Below, one piece after another: positions 56,623-64,000 of a stretch of 64,000 nt of DNA. The notes under the pieces are model-generated. The model worked only from the letters and a program-made list of their open reading frames with translations, was not told the DNA's origin and did no database searches. The stretch comes from Pseudorhodoferax sp. Leaf265 (GTDB lineage Bacteria; Pseudomonadota; Gammaproteobacteria; Burkholderiales; Burkholderiaceae_C). The position numbers were made by a program, and so were the translations under genes. The DNA is taken from assembly GCF_001422365.1 (NCBI RefSeq), contig NZ_LMMT01000016.1, positions 1 through 64,000 on the forward strand. Direction: 5' to 3'. The stretch's first letter is position 1. Each line of letters opens with the position of its first letter.

Positions 56623-57736
56623 GGGTCGAGCCTTCCTCGAGATCCGTGACCATGCCCCAGCGGGCGAACTCGGGCGCGAAGTCGGCCAGCGCGAGATGCC
56701 CGGCGGCCGTGAAGGCGCCGACCGGCAGGGCCGGGCCCGGTACCGCCGCCAGGCGGCGGGCCAGCAGGATGGCCGCCATGCAGGGAATCTCCGGGCCGTG
56801 GTCGTTGTCGGCGGCGATGTGCCAGGCCCGCGCGGCGGCGCGGCCCTGGCCGTCCACGCCCGCCACCCGCACCACCATGCCGCCCAGTCCCGAGCCGAAG
56901 GGGTCGAACAGCCGTCCCGCGCGGTTCAGCGCCGGCGCCCAGCGCGAGGGCGCGGGGATGAGCCGGGCGGCGCGCAGCGCCGACAGCACGGCCAGCATGC
57001 GCTGCGACGGGCCGACTTCCACCGCGGCCCGGAACACCACGGTCTCGCGCACGGCATAGCGGGCCGGGAACAGTTCGAGATCGGGGATGTCGCACAGCGC
57101 GCCCAGGCGCGGGCGCATGCGCGCAAAGTGCTGGCGCTGCAGGCCACCCCAGCCGCGGCGTGCCTGCCAGCGGCCGTCGAGCCACACCGGCACGGGCTCG
57201 CCGCAGTAGCTCAGCACGCCGGCCAGCGTGGCGTCGCCGCGCGGCGCGGTCTGCGCCGGCGCGATGCAGATGGCGATGCGGTCGATCTGCTGCCAGCCCG
57301 CGCACAGCGCGTCGACCACGGCGCCGGACAGGGCCGGCACGGTGCTGGCGCCGCTGATGGCGGTGCGCCCGGCCTGGCGGAACGCGGCATCCAGCGCCGC
57401 GGGAAAGTCGCAGACGAAGCGCCGGCCATCGGCCAGGTCCAGGTAGTGGGCGCCGGCCGCCGCGGCCGCCAGGGCGACCGCGTAACCCTGCGCCTGGAAC
57501 GGGCCGGCGGTGTGGATGACCAGCTCCACGCCCAGCGCGCGCAGCTGCGCCGCCAGGTCGCTGCGTTGCAGGTCGAGCGCGACGGCGCTGGCGCGCGGTC
57601 CCAGTGCGCTGGCCAGGGCCTGCGCGCGTGCCGCATCGCGGCCGGCCACCAGCAAGGCGATCCCGGCGTCGGCGGCCAGTGCGCGGCAGATGCGCGCACC
57701 GAAGTTGCCATAGCCACCCAGGACGATGGTCTTCAT
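56609..57736 (-). CDS. Saccharopine dehydrogenase-like NAD(P)-binding protein
   Basis: A 375-residue protein with an N-terminal Rossmann fold: MKTIVLGGYGNFGARICRALAAD, the GGYGNFG loop and a VIHTAGPFQAQGYAVALAAAAAGAHYLDLADGRRFV stretch typical of the saccharopine dehydrogenase family. The C-terminal half has a WGGLQRQHFARMR and VVFRAAVEVGPSQRML segment. Many members are uncharacterised and act on membrane or lipid-linked substrates. The ATG at 57736 was chosen. The associated DoxX, DUF2269 and SRPBCC genes suggest a membrane-linked metabolite. Confidence 0.82.
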   Translation of the reverse strand: MKTIVLGGYGNFGARICRALAADAGIALLVAGRDAARAQALASALGPRASAVALDLQRSDLAAQLRALGVELVIHTAGPFQAQGYAVALAAAAAGAHYLDLADGRRFVCDFPAALDAAFRQAGRTAISGASTVPALSGAVVDALCAGWQQIDRIAICIAPAQTAPRGDATLAGVLSYCGEPVPVWLDGRWQARRGWGGLQRQHFARMRPRLGALCDIPDLELFPARYAVRETVVFRAAVEVGPSQRMLAVLSALRAARLIPAPSRWAPALNRAGRLFDPFGSGLGGMVVRVAGVDGQGRAAARAWHIAADNDHGPEIPCMAAILLARRLAAVPGPALPVGAFTAAGHLALADFAPEFARWGMVTDLEEGSTHAAG

Positions 57737-57762
57737 CGGTCGACCGGCCGTGCCACCGGGCC

Positions 57763-58992
57763 TCAGTGCCCCACCGGCTTGCCCAGCGGCTCGTAGCGCG
57801 TGCCGTTGAAGCGCACCAGCTGCACCTGCTGGATCGGCCGGTAGTCGTCCGCGCCGGTCTTCACCTCGATGCCGGGGTACAGCATGGGCAGCGCCATCGA
57901 CAGGCTGGCGGCCTGGCGCATGAGGTTCTCGCGCGTGAGCGCGTCGCCGGCCTGGCGGATGGCTTGCACCAGGGTCTGCGCCTGCGAGTAGCCCAGCACG
58001 TTGAGGAAGTCGCTGGGGTCGCCCTTGGGGTAGTACTGCTGCATGAAGGCACGGTACTCGGCCAGCTCGCGCGTGCCCTGCAGCGTCGCATCGTCGGGGT
58101 CGCGGATGAACGAGGCCGAGATCACGCCGGTGGCGTTGTCCAGCCCGGCCGGCTGCAGCACGGCCTGCACGAAGATCGACACGCTGGCCAGGTACTGCAC
58201 CGGGCGCCAGCCGGTCTCCGCGGCCTTGCGGATCGCCTGCGCCGCGAACCGGGGCGTGGCGATGTTGAAGAACACGTCGGCACCGCTGGCCTTCAGCGCG
58301 ATGAGCTGGCTGTCGATGGTGGCGTCCGTCACCTCGTAGCTGGCCTGGGCCACGAGCATGGTTGCCGCCTTGTCGCCCAGCGCGTCCACGAAGCCCTTCA
58401 GGTAGTCCTTGCCGAAGTCGTCGTTCTGCAGCAGCACGGCCACCTTGGCCTGCGGCCGCGTGGCCAGGATGTGCCGGGCGTAGATGCGCGCCTCGTCCTG
58501 GTAGCTCGGCTGCCAACCCATGGTCCAGGGGAAGGCCTTGGCATCGCCGAAGCGTGTGGCGCCCGTGCCCACGAACAGCTGCGGCACCTTCTTCGCATTC
58601 ATGTAGCGCTGGATCGCCAGGTTCTGCGCCGTGCCCAGTGGCGCGAACAGCGCCAGCACCTCGTCCTGCTCGACCAGCCGGCGCGCCTGCTCCACCGTGC
58701 GGGCCGGGTTGTAGCCGTCGTCCACGCTGAGCAGCACGATCCTGCGGCCGTGGATGCCGCCTTCGGCATTGACCTTGGCGATGTAGGCGCTGGCGGCCTT
58801 GCCGATGGTGCCGTAGGCCGAGGCCGGGCCCGAGTAGGGACCGATGTGGCCGATGCGCACCTCGGTGTCGCTGGCGCCCGGGTCATAGCGCTTCTGCGCG
58901 AAGGCGGTGGCGCCCAAGGCCAGGGCGAGCAGGGCGGCGGCACAGGTGCGCAGGCCGCGTGCAAGGGGGAAACGGTTCTTCGGGGACATCAT
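57763..58992 (-). CDS. Branched-chain amino acid-type ABC transporter receptor
   Basis: A 409-residue periplasmic receptor of the LivJ/type I family. The signal peptide runs to TAFAQ. The mature protein has DTEVRIGHIGPYSGPASAYGTIGKAASAYIAKVNAEGGIHGRRIVLLSVDDGYNPARTVEQARRLVEQDEVLALFAPLGTAQN and ends KPVGH. It would capture an amino acid or aromatic acid for ABC uptake, but no permease or ATPase gene is beside it. It is the first gene of the minus-strand run 55270-58992. Confidence 0.88.
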   Translation of the reverse strand: MMSPKNRFPLARGLRTCAAALLALALGATAFAQKRYDPGASDTEVRIGHIGPYSGPASAYGTIGKAASAYIAKVNAEGGIHGRRIVLLSVDDGYNPARTVEQARRLVEQDEVLALFAPLGTAQNLAIQRYMNAKKVPQLFVGTGATRFGDAKAFPWTMGWQPSYQDEARIYARHILATRPQAKVAVLLQNDDFGKDYLKGFVDALGDKAATMLVAQASYEVTDATIDSQLIALKASGADVFFNIATPRFAAQAIRKAAETGWRPVQYLASVSIFVQAVLQPAGLDNATGVISASFIRDPDDATLQGTRELAEYRAFMQQYYPKGDPSDFLNVLGYSQAQTLVQAIRQAGDALTRENLMRQAASLSMALPMLYPGIEVKTGADDYRPIQQVQLVRFNGTRYEPLGKPVGH

Positions 58993-59028
58993 GGCAAGGG
59001 ATGGGGCGTGCTGCGCTGGCCGCAGTCT

Positions 59029-59297
59029 AGGGCCTGTTAACGCTACGGACGGGGGCGCGCTGGCCCGAGTCCCGGATGGATGCGCGAAGCGAGGCGCAGC
59101 AGGTAGCCGTAGCTACCTGCAAGCCTTGCGACAAAGCAGACGCCGGGAATCGGGCCAGCTCTTCGGGAAGGATGCCTATCGGGCGCATTGCGGCGTTGCG
59201 GCTCGTTTGCGTAGCAAGCTACGCGGCACTCACCGCGCCTTGCACTGCATCCCGATAGGCATCCTTCGCGCCCCCGGCCGTAGCGTTCACAGGCCCT
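59029..59297. repeat. 269-bp structured inverted-repeat element B
   Basis: The outer inverted repeat of 31 bases (59029-59059 and 59267-59297) has two mismatches. A perfect 16-base inner repeat (59169-59184 and 59251-59266) abuts the right arm. A further hairpin, with 9-base arms, lies at 59099-59107/59112-59120. No gene. It lies in the gap between the ABC receptor and the TRAP operon and has the same architecture as element A. Confidence 0.7.
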
Positions 59298-59340
59298 CGC
59301 CGCGCGCGGTGTCACCGCGGCTTCATGGAGCCTGCCTAGC

Positions 59341-60246
59341 ATGCGGCATCCATGGCCTCCACCTGCTGATCTCTCTCTCGTGCAGCGCTTCTTCGCATCG
59401 GTCCTCGCTGCACTGTGCTGCCTGGCACTGCTCGCCGCCTGCTCGCCCAGCCGCCTGGTGCTGCACCGCGCCGCCGATGCGCTGGCTGCGCCGTCCGCCG
59501 TGCCCGAGGACGACCTGCAGCTGGTGCGCGAAGCCGCGGCCTTCCAGCTCAAGCTGTCCGAATCGCTGCTGCAGCACGTGCCCGAACACCAGGCCCTGGC
59601 CGAGGCGGTGGCCAGCGGCTTCACGCAGTACGCCTACGCCTTCGTGGCCTTCGATGCCGAGCGCCTGGAGGGCCAGGACGCCGCCGCCGCGCAGCGCCTG
59701 CGCCAGCGCGCCGCACGGCTGTACGGGCGGGCGCAGCGCCACGCGCTGGCCGCGCTGGAGCGGCGCCACAGCGGCTTCGTGCGCGACCTGTCGGCCGGGA
59801 CCGCGCGGCTGGACGCCGACCAGGTCGGCCTGGCCTACTGGGCCGCGGCCGCCTGGGGCGCGCGCATCGCGCTGTCCACCGACCAGCCCGACGTGGTGGC
59901 CGACCTGCCGCTGGCCGCCAGGCTCGCGCAGCTGGCTTTCCATGCGGAGCCCGGCCACGGCGCGGGCGCGCTGGCCAGCCTGGTCGCCAACTTCGAGGCC
60001 GCGCGCCCGGGCGGCAGCCGGGCCGAGGCCGCGCGCCTGTTCGACGCGGCCGAGCGCCACGGCGCGGGCCGCAACGCCGGTGTGTTCGTGGCGCGCGCCG
60101 AGGCCCTGGCCCGGGACGACCGCGCGCAGTTCGAGCGCCTGCTGCGCCAGGCCCTGCAGGTCGCTGCCGCGCACCCCGATCTCGGCAACCAGGTCATGGG
60201 CGAACGCGCCCGGTGGTTGCTGGACACCATAGCCGACAGGTTCTGA
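59341..60246 (+). CDS. TatT-like lipoprotein of TRAP transporter operon
   Basis: A 301-residue lipoprotein with a lipobox (CLALLAAC) near residue 35 and a helical, TPR-like body (LKLSESLLQHVPEHQALAEAVASGFTQYAYAFVAFDAERLEGQDAAAAQRLRQRAARLYGRAQRHALAAL). TatT components accompany TRAP receptors in some operons and may hand ligand to them, as a trimer. The DctP-type receptor follows 7 bases later. An internal GTG (59380) is a possible shorter start, giving a more usual signal peptide. Confidence 0.8.
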   Translation: MRHPWPPPADLSLVQRFFASVLAALCCLALLAACSPSRLVLHRAADALAAPSAVPEDDLQLVREAAAFQLKLSESLLQHVPEHQALAEAVASGFTQYAYAFVAFDAERLEGQDAAAAQRLRQRAARLYGRAQRHALAALERRHSGFVRDLSAGTARLDADQVGLAYWAAAAWGARIALSTDQPDVVADLPLAARLAQLAFHAEPGHGAGALASLVANFEAARPGGSRAEAARLFDAAERHGAGRNAGVFVARAEALARDDRAQFERLLRQALQVAAAHPDLGNQVMGERARWLLDTIADRF

Positions 60247-60253
60247 ACGCCCC

Positions 60254-61300
60254 ATGACGACCACTTCCAAGCCCATCGCCCTGCGCCGCCGCCAGCTGGG
60301 CCTCGCCCTGGCGGGCCTGGCTGGCCTGGCCACGGCCGGCACCGGCCAGGCCCAGGCACAGCAGCAACTTCGGATCGGCTCCCTGGTCCCGCGCAACTCG
60401 CCCTACCACCAGCAGCTGCTGGTGCTGGGCGAAGCCTGGCGCGCCGCGCAGGGCGGGCAGGGCCGCTTCACGGTCTTCACCGACGGCAGCCAGGGGGGCG
60501 AGGCCGAGATGGCGCGGCGCATGCGCATCGGCCAGCTGCAGGGCGCGCTGATGTCGGTGGTGGGCCTGCGCGAGATCGAGCCCGGCATCGCCGCGCTGCA
60601 GAACCTGCCGCTCTTGTTCCGCGACTGGGATGAGGTCGACCACGTGCGCGAGAAGATGCGCGCGTCCATGGAGCAGCGCTTCGCGGACCGCGGCTTCATC
60701 GTGCTGGGCTGGGGCGACGCCGGCTGGGTGCGCTTCTTCTCCAAGGAGGCCGCGGTGCGGCCCGACGACTACAAGCGCATGAAGTTCTTCGCCTGGGGCT
60801 CGGAGCCCGAGCAGCAGGCCATCATGAAGAGCCTGGGCTACACGCCCGTGCCGCTGGAGACGGCCGACGTGCTGCCCTCGCTGCAGACCGGCATGATCAG
60901 CGTGGTGCCGTCCACGCCGTACTTCGCGCTGGCCAGCCAGGTCTACGACACGGCGCCGCACATGCTGGACATCAACTGGGCACCCATCGTCGGCGCGCTG
61001 GTCGTCACGAAGAAGGCCTGGGACGGCATGGCGCCCGCCGTGCAGCAGGCCCTGCGTGCGGCCGGCGAGCAGGCCGGCAAGCAGATGCGCATGCAGGCCC
61101 GCGCCGAGGTCGACGAGGCGGTGGCCGCCATGAAGAAGCGCGGCCTGGTCGTGCACACGCCCAACGCCGAGCAGATGCGCGAGTGGAACGCATTGGCCGA
61201 GGCGCTGTACCCGCGCATCCGCGGCAGCATGGTGCCGGCCGAGACCTTCGACGAGGTGTTCGCCCACCTCAAGGCGTTGCGCGCCAGCCGCGCCAAGTGA
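60254..61300 (+). CDS. TRAP transporter DctP-type solute receptor
   Basis: A 348-residue receptor. The signal sequence has a twin-arginine-like RRRQLGLALAGLAGLATAGTGQAQAQ. The mature domain has LRIGSLVPRNSPYHQQLLVLGEAWRAAQGGQGRF, GGEAEMARRMRIGQLQGALMSVVGLREI, RFFSKEAAVRPDDYKRMKFFAWG and MISVVPSTPYFALASQVYD. It binds an organic acid or related solute in the periplasm. Its stop overlaps the permease GTG (GTGA). Ligand unknown. Confidence 0.9.
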   Translation: MTTTSKPIALRRRQLGLALAGLAGLATAGTGQAQAQQQLRIGSLVPRNSPYHQQLLVLGEAWRAAQGGQGRFTVFTDGSQGGEAEMARRMRIGQLQGALMSVVGLREIEPGIAALQNLPLLFRDWDEVDHVREKMRASMEQRFADRGFIVLGWGDAGWVRFFSKEAAVRPDDYKRMKFFAWGSEPEQQAIMKSLGYTPVPLETADVLPSLQTGMISVVPSTPYFALASQVYDTAPHMLDINWAPIVGALVVTKKAWDGMAPAVQQALRAAGEQAGKQMRMQARAEVDEAVAAMKKRGLVVHTPNAEQMREWNALAEALYPRIRGSMVPAETFDEVFAHLKALRASRAK

Positions 61301-63111
61301 ACGTGCTGCACAGGCTGGCGCGGCTCGACGCGCTGCCGGCCGCCGTCGCGCTGGCGCTGATGGTCGCCGTGCCGCTGGCCGAGATGGCGCTGCGCCCGCT
61401 CATGGGCCGCGGGGTGGACAACGCCGCCGTGCTGGTGCAGCACCTGGGCCTGGTGGTGGCCATGTTCGGCGCCATCGCCGCCGAGCGGCTCGGGCACCTG
61501 ACCAGCCTGGGCGGCAGCCTGGACCGCCTGGGCAACGCGGCCACGCGGGCGCGTGTGCGCATGCTGGCGGCAGGTGGTTCGGCCACCCTGTGCGGCATGC
61601 TGGCGCATGCGGGCTGGCAGCTGGTCGCGGCCGAACGCGGCGCCGGCCAGGTGCTGGCCTACGGCATGCCGGTCTGGTGGGCGCAGGCCTGCCTGCCGCT
61701 GGGCTTCGTGCTGCTGGGGCTGCGGCTCGGTGCGCGCGTCGGCACGCTGCTGCCGCTGCGCGTGGCCGCCATGACCGCGCTGCCGCTGGCCGGCTGGTGG
61801 ACAGCCGCGCTGGCCGAGCAGACGGCCCTGCCGCTGGCCCCGGCCCTCGCCGGGCTGCTGCTGTTGCTGCTGGCCGGCGCGCCCGTGTTCGCCGTGCTGG
61901 GTGGCCTGGCGCTCGTGCTGTTCTGGAGCGAGGGCCTGCCGCTGGCCTCCATCGCGCTGTCGCACTACCAGATCACGGTCAACCCTTCGCTGCCCGCGCT
62001 GCCGCTGTTCACGCTGGCGGGCCTGGCCTTCGCACGCACGCGCGCGGCCCAGCGGCTGGGCGAATTGTTCGTGACGCTGTTCGGCGGCGGCCCGCGCGGC
62101 ACGGTGCTGGCGGCCGCGTTGCTGTGCTCGGCCTTCACGGCCTTCACGGGCGGCAGCGGCGTGACCATCCTCGCATTGGGCGGTCTGCTGCTGCCGCTGT
62201 TGCGCCAGTCGGGCTACCCGGAGCAGCGCGGCATCGGCATGGTGACCAGCGCGAGCGCATTGGGCGTGCTGCTGGCGCCCTCGGTGCCGCTCATCATGTA
62301 CGCGGTGATCGCGCGCGTGCCCATCGAGACCATGTTCCTGGCCGGCCTGGTGCCCGCGCTCGTGATGGTGGCCTGCCTGCTGTTGCTGGGCGGCTACCTG
62401 CGCGCGGGCCCGGTGGCTGCCGTGCAAGCGGCCCGGCCGCGCGCCGACTTCGCCGCCGTGCGTGCGGCGCTCTGGGCGGCGAAATGGGAGGTCGCCGCGC
62501 CCTTTGTCGCCATTGGCGCGCTCGTGAGCGGCCTGGCCACGCCGACCGAGAGCGCCGCGCTGACGGCCGCCTACGCGCTCGCCACGCAAGGCCTGGTGCA
62601 CCGCGAACTGGACTGGCGCGGGCTCGGCCGCTGCCTGGCCGAATGCGCGCAGGTCATCGGCGGCGTGATGCTGATCCTGGGCATGGCGCTGGCGCTGACC
62701 AACTTCCTCGTCGACGCGGGCATTCCCGAGCTCGCGGTGGACTGGGTGCAGGCCGCGATCCCGAACAAGTACGTGTTCCTGCTCGCGCTGTGCGCCTTCC
62801 TGTTCGTGGCCGCCGCGCTCATGGAGATCTTCGCGGCGCTGGCGGTGCTGGTGCCGCTCCTGCTGCCGCTGGCGCTGAGCTATGGCATCGACCCCGTGCA
62901 CTTCGGCATCATCTTCCTGGCCGCGATGGAGGCCGGCTTCCTGTGCCCGCCGGCCGGCATGAACATCTACTTCGCTTCGGCCATGTTCGGCAAGAGCATC
63001 CCCTACGTGGCGCGCTCGGTGCTGCCGGCCATGCTGGCGATCTTCGCGGGCACGCTGCTGATCGCGCTGTGGCCGGGGCTGTCGACGGGCTTGCCGAAGC
63101 TGCTCCAGTAA
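61297..63111 (+). CDS. Fused TRAP permease DctQM
   Basis: A 604-residue membrane protein, the fusion of a small DctQ domain (about 1-155) and a large DctM domain (about 170-604). DctQ-type helices occupy the first 150 residues. The DctM part has ALPLFTLAGLAFART, GGPRGTVLAAALLCSAFTAFTGGSGVTILALGGLLLPLL, the SVPLIMYAVIARVPIETMFLAGLVPAL stretch and GATPTESAALTAAYAL-like segment. It drives sodium- or proton-coupled uptake of the DctP ligand. GTG start at 61297, coupled to dctP. A strong terminator follows at 63140-63174. Confidence 0.88.
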   Translation: MNVLHRLARLDALPAAVALALMVAVPLAEMALRPLMGRGVDNAAVLVQHLGLVVAMFGAIAAERLGHLTSLGGSLDRLGNAATRARVRMLAAGGSATLCGMLAHAGWQLVAAERGAGQVLAYGMPVWWAQACLPLGFVLLGLRLGARVGTLLPLRVAAMTALPLAGWWTAALAEQTALPLAPALAGLLLLLLAGAPVFAVLGGLALVLFWSEGLPLASIALSHYQITVNPSLPALPLFTLAGLAFARTRAAQRLGELFVTLFGGGPRGTVLAAALLCSAFTAFTGGSGVTILALGGLLLPLLRQSGYPEQRGIGMVTSASALGVLLAPSVPLIMYAVIARVPIETMFLAGLVPALVMVACLLLLGGYLRAGPVAAVQAARPRADFAAVRAALWAAKWEVAAPFVAIGALVSGLATPTESAALTAAYALATQGLVHRELDWRGLGRCLAECAQVIGGVMLILGMALALTNFLVDAGIPELAVDWVQAAIPNKYVFLLALCAFLFVAAALMEIFAALAVLVPLLLPLALSYGIDPVHFGIIFLAAMEAGFLCPPAGMNIYFASAMFGKSIPYVARSVLPAMLAIFAGTLLIALWPGLSTGLPKLLQ

Positions 63112-63139
63112 GTCCGGCTGCGCCGCAGCCCGCCATGCA

Positions 63140-63174
63140 AAAGAGCCCGCGCAGCCAGGCTGCGCGGGCTCTTT
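63140..63174. terminator. Strong bidirectional intrinsic terminator
   Basis: A perfect 17-base stem, arms 63140-63156 and 63158-63174 (AAAGAGCCCGCGCAGCC and its complement), with a one-base loop in the text. T-runs of three lie on both sides. It lies between the convergent DctQM and the autotransporter-like gene. Confidence 0.85.
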
Positions 63175-63189
63175 GACTTCGCGGCGTGG

Positions 63190-64000
63190 TCAGCTGGCGA
63201 GCTGGATCGTCACGCTGGTCGCGCCATAGCGCACCGTGGACTTGGCAAAGCCGTCCACCGCCACGCTGGCGAAGCTGTTGTGCACGCCCTTGGCGCTGAG
63301 CACCACGATGGTGTCGCCGGCCTTGGGCGCATAGCCGTTGGCGAACGTGACCTGGAGCGCGCCCGCCAGTGCGGCGTGGTCGCCCACCACCAGCGTGCCC
63401 GCCGTGCTGCTGGACAGTGCCAGGCTCAAGGTGCCGGACTTCTGCGTGTAGGTGCCCGCCACATTGACCTGGGTGCCGTTGGTGGCCAGGGTGCCGCCAT
63501 CGACGTAGACCGCGCCCGTGCCCAGCGCCGTTGCGGAGTCCGCCCGCAGGGTGCCGGCCGCCACGATGGTGCCGCCGCTGTAGGTGTTCGCGCCCGTCAG
63601 GGCCAGCGTGCCGGTTCCCTGCTTGGTCAGCTTGCCGGCCCCGCCGATGTCGTTGCGCCAGCGGTCGAAGGAGCAGAAGCCCGAGACGCAGAAGCCGGCG
63701 GTGCTGTCGTTCATGGTGACGGTCACGTCGGCTTCCAGCCGGCCGTAGCCGCTGGCCGCGTCGAACAGGTTCAGGCGGCCGAAACCTTCCTCGTCGTCCA
63801 GCACGGGGTAGCCCGAATCGATGGCCGTGGTCTTCAGCACGGCACGCCGCTGGTCGGCGCTGAGGTAGGGGAAGCGGGTTTCCAGCAGCGTCTCCATGCC
63901 CTTGGGCACGACGGCGGGCTGGCCGGCCTTGCTGCTGTCCTTGGCGAAGCCGAAGGTCAGGCGGCGCAGGTAGTCCGCCTTCGCGGCTGCGAAGTCGGAG
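63190..64000 (-). CDS. C-terminal part of secreted PAP2-phosphatase/autotransporter-repeat protein (partial)
   Basis: The open frame has no stop to the window edge at 64000; only the last about 270 residues are seen. Residues around ETRFPYLSADQRRAVLKTTAIDSGYPVLDDEEGFGRLNLFDAASGYG resemble the C-terminal part of PAP2-type acid phosphatases from Comamonadaceae. An autotransporter-associated beta-strand repeat follows (KLTKQGTGTLALTGANTYSGGTIVAAGTLRADSATALGTG), then a short strand tail ending IQLAS without a beta-barrel translocator. The stop is TGA at 63190. It is a likely secreted or surface phosphatase; the true start and N-terminal domain lie outside. Confidence 0.6.
   Translation of the reverse strand, partial: SDFAAAKADYLRRLTFGFAKDSSKAGQPAVVPKGMETLLETRFPYLSADQRRAVLKTTAIDSGYPVLDDEEGFGRLNLFDAASGYGRLEADVTVTMNDSTAGFCVSGFCSFDRWRNDIGGAGKLTKQGTGTLALTGANTYSGGTIVAAGTLRADSATALGTGAVYVDGGTLATNGTQVNVAGTYTQKSGTLSLALSSSTAGTLVVGDHAALAGALQVTFANGYAPKAGDTIVVLSAKGVHNSFASVAVDGFAKSTVRYGATSVTIQLAS

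Overview
The window is high-GC DNA from a Burkholderiales bacterium, most likely family Comamonadaceae (Acidovorax/Variovorax-like). The evidence is the gene content: Bug-type tricarboxylate receptors, TRAP and ABC receptors, DUF6484/DUF2169/DUF4150 type VI cargo genes, many orphan regulators, and lineage-style intergenic repeats. This is inference from families; no rRNA or marker gene was available. No rRNA, tRNA, CRISPR array or intact insertion sequence was seen.

Region 1 (1-1344) is an accessory patch with lower GC. It holds a small unknown gene, a broken SMI1/KNR4-type immunity gene, and an attC-like hairpin between them, which looks like a decayed gene-cassette array.

Region 2 (1345-30526) is a large type VI secretion (T6SS) locus, almost all on the minus strand. 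In transcription order: tssA-tssB-tssC-hcp-hcp-tssE-unknown-tssF-tssG-clpV, then an RNase A-like toxin and its CdiI-type immunity gene. Next comes a vgrG module: vgrG, DUF6484, DUF2169 adaptor, a degenerate ketoacyl-synthase-like gene, a PAAR-like DUF4150 nuclease toxin and two related putative immunity genes. After these come a GNAT gene, ppkA kinase, a LysM/polysaccharide deacetylase, two lipoproteins (one on plus), a TIGR02270-like gene, a tiny membrane protein, an FHA gene and a PP2C phosphatase. tssJ, tssK, tssL and tssM are absent here, so the membrane complex and part of the baseplate must be encoded elsewhere. Six transcription-unit heads share one upstream element (consensus ATGACTTTCGTNCATTGCC in the sense of the genes), which looks like a locus-wide promoter or operator.

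Region 3 (30575-33068) is a hybrid histidine kinase and a LuxR-type response regulator next to tssA.

Region 4 (33376-40744) is metabolic. It has dkgB and DUF3750, a trans-sulfuration-type PLP enzyme, and a catabolic operon of cupin dioxygenase, SDR, Bug receptor, SDR and IclR regulator with an operator-like repeat at its head, then a DUF1345 membrane protein.

Region 5 (40745-52193) has two orphan chemoreceptors, a MocR regulator divergent from a PaiB-like protein and a small monooxygenase-like protein, and a translationally coupled mutS-Anbu-hydrolase operon.

Region 6 (52238-59340) has an SDR and a GNAT gene of different base use, headed by a second copy of the attC-like hairpin, then a two-domain GNAT protein and a minus-strand run of SRPBCC, DUF2269, DoxX-like, saccharopine-dehydrogenase-like and ABC amino-acid receptor genes. 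Two imperfectly understood 270-bp inverted-repeat elements sit in its gaps.

Region 7 (59341-64000) is a TRAP transporter operon (TatT-like lipoprotein, DctP, fused DctQM), a strong terminator, and the C-terminal part of a secreted protein carrying an autotransporter-associated strand repeat.
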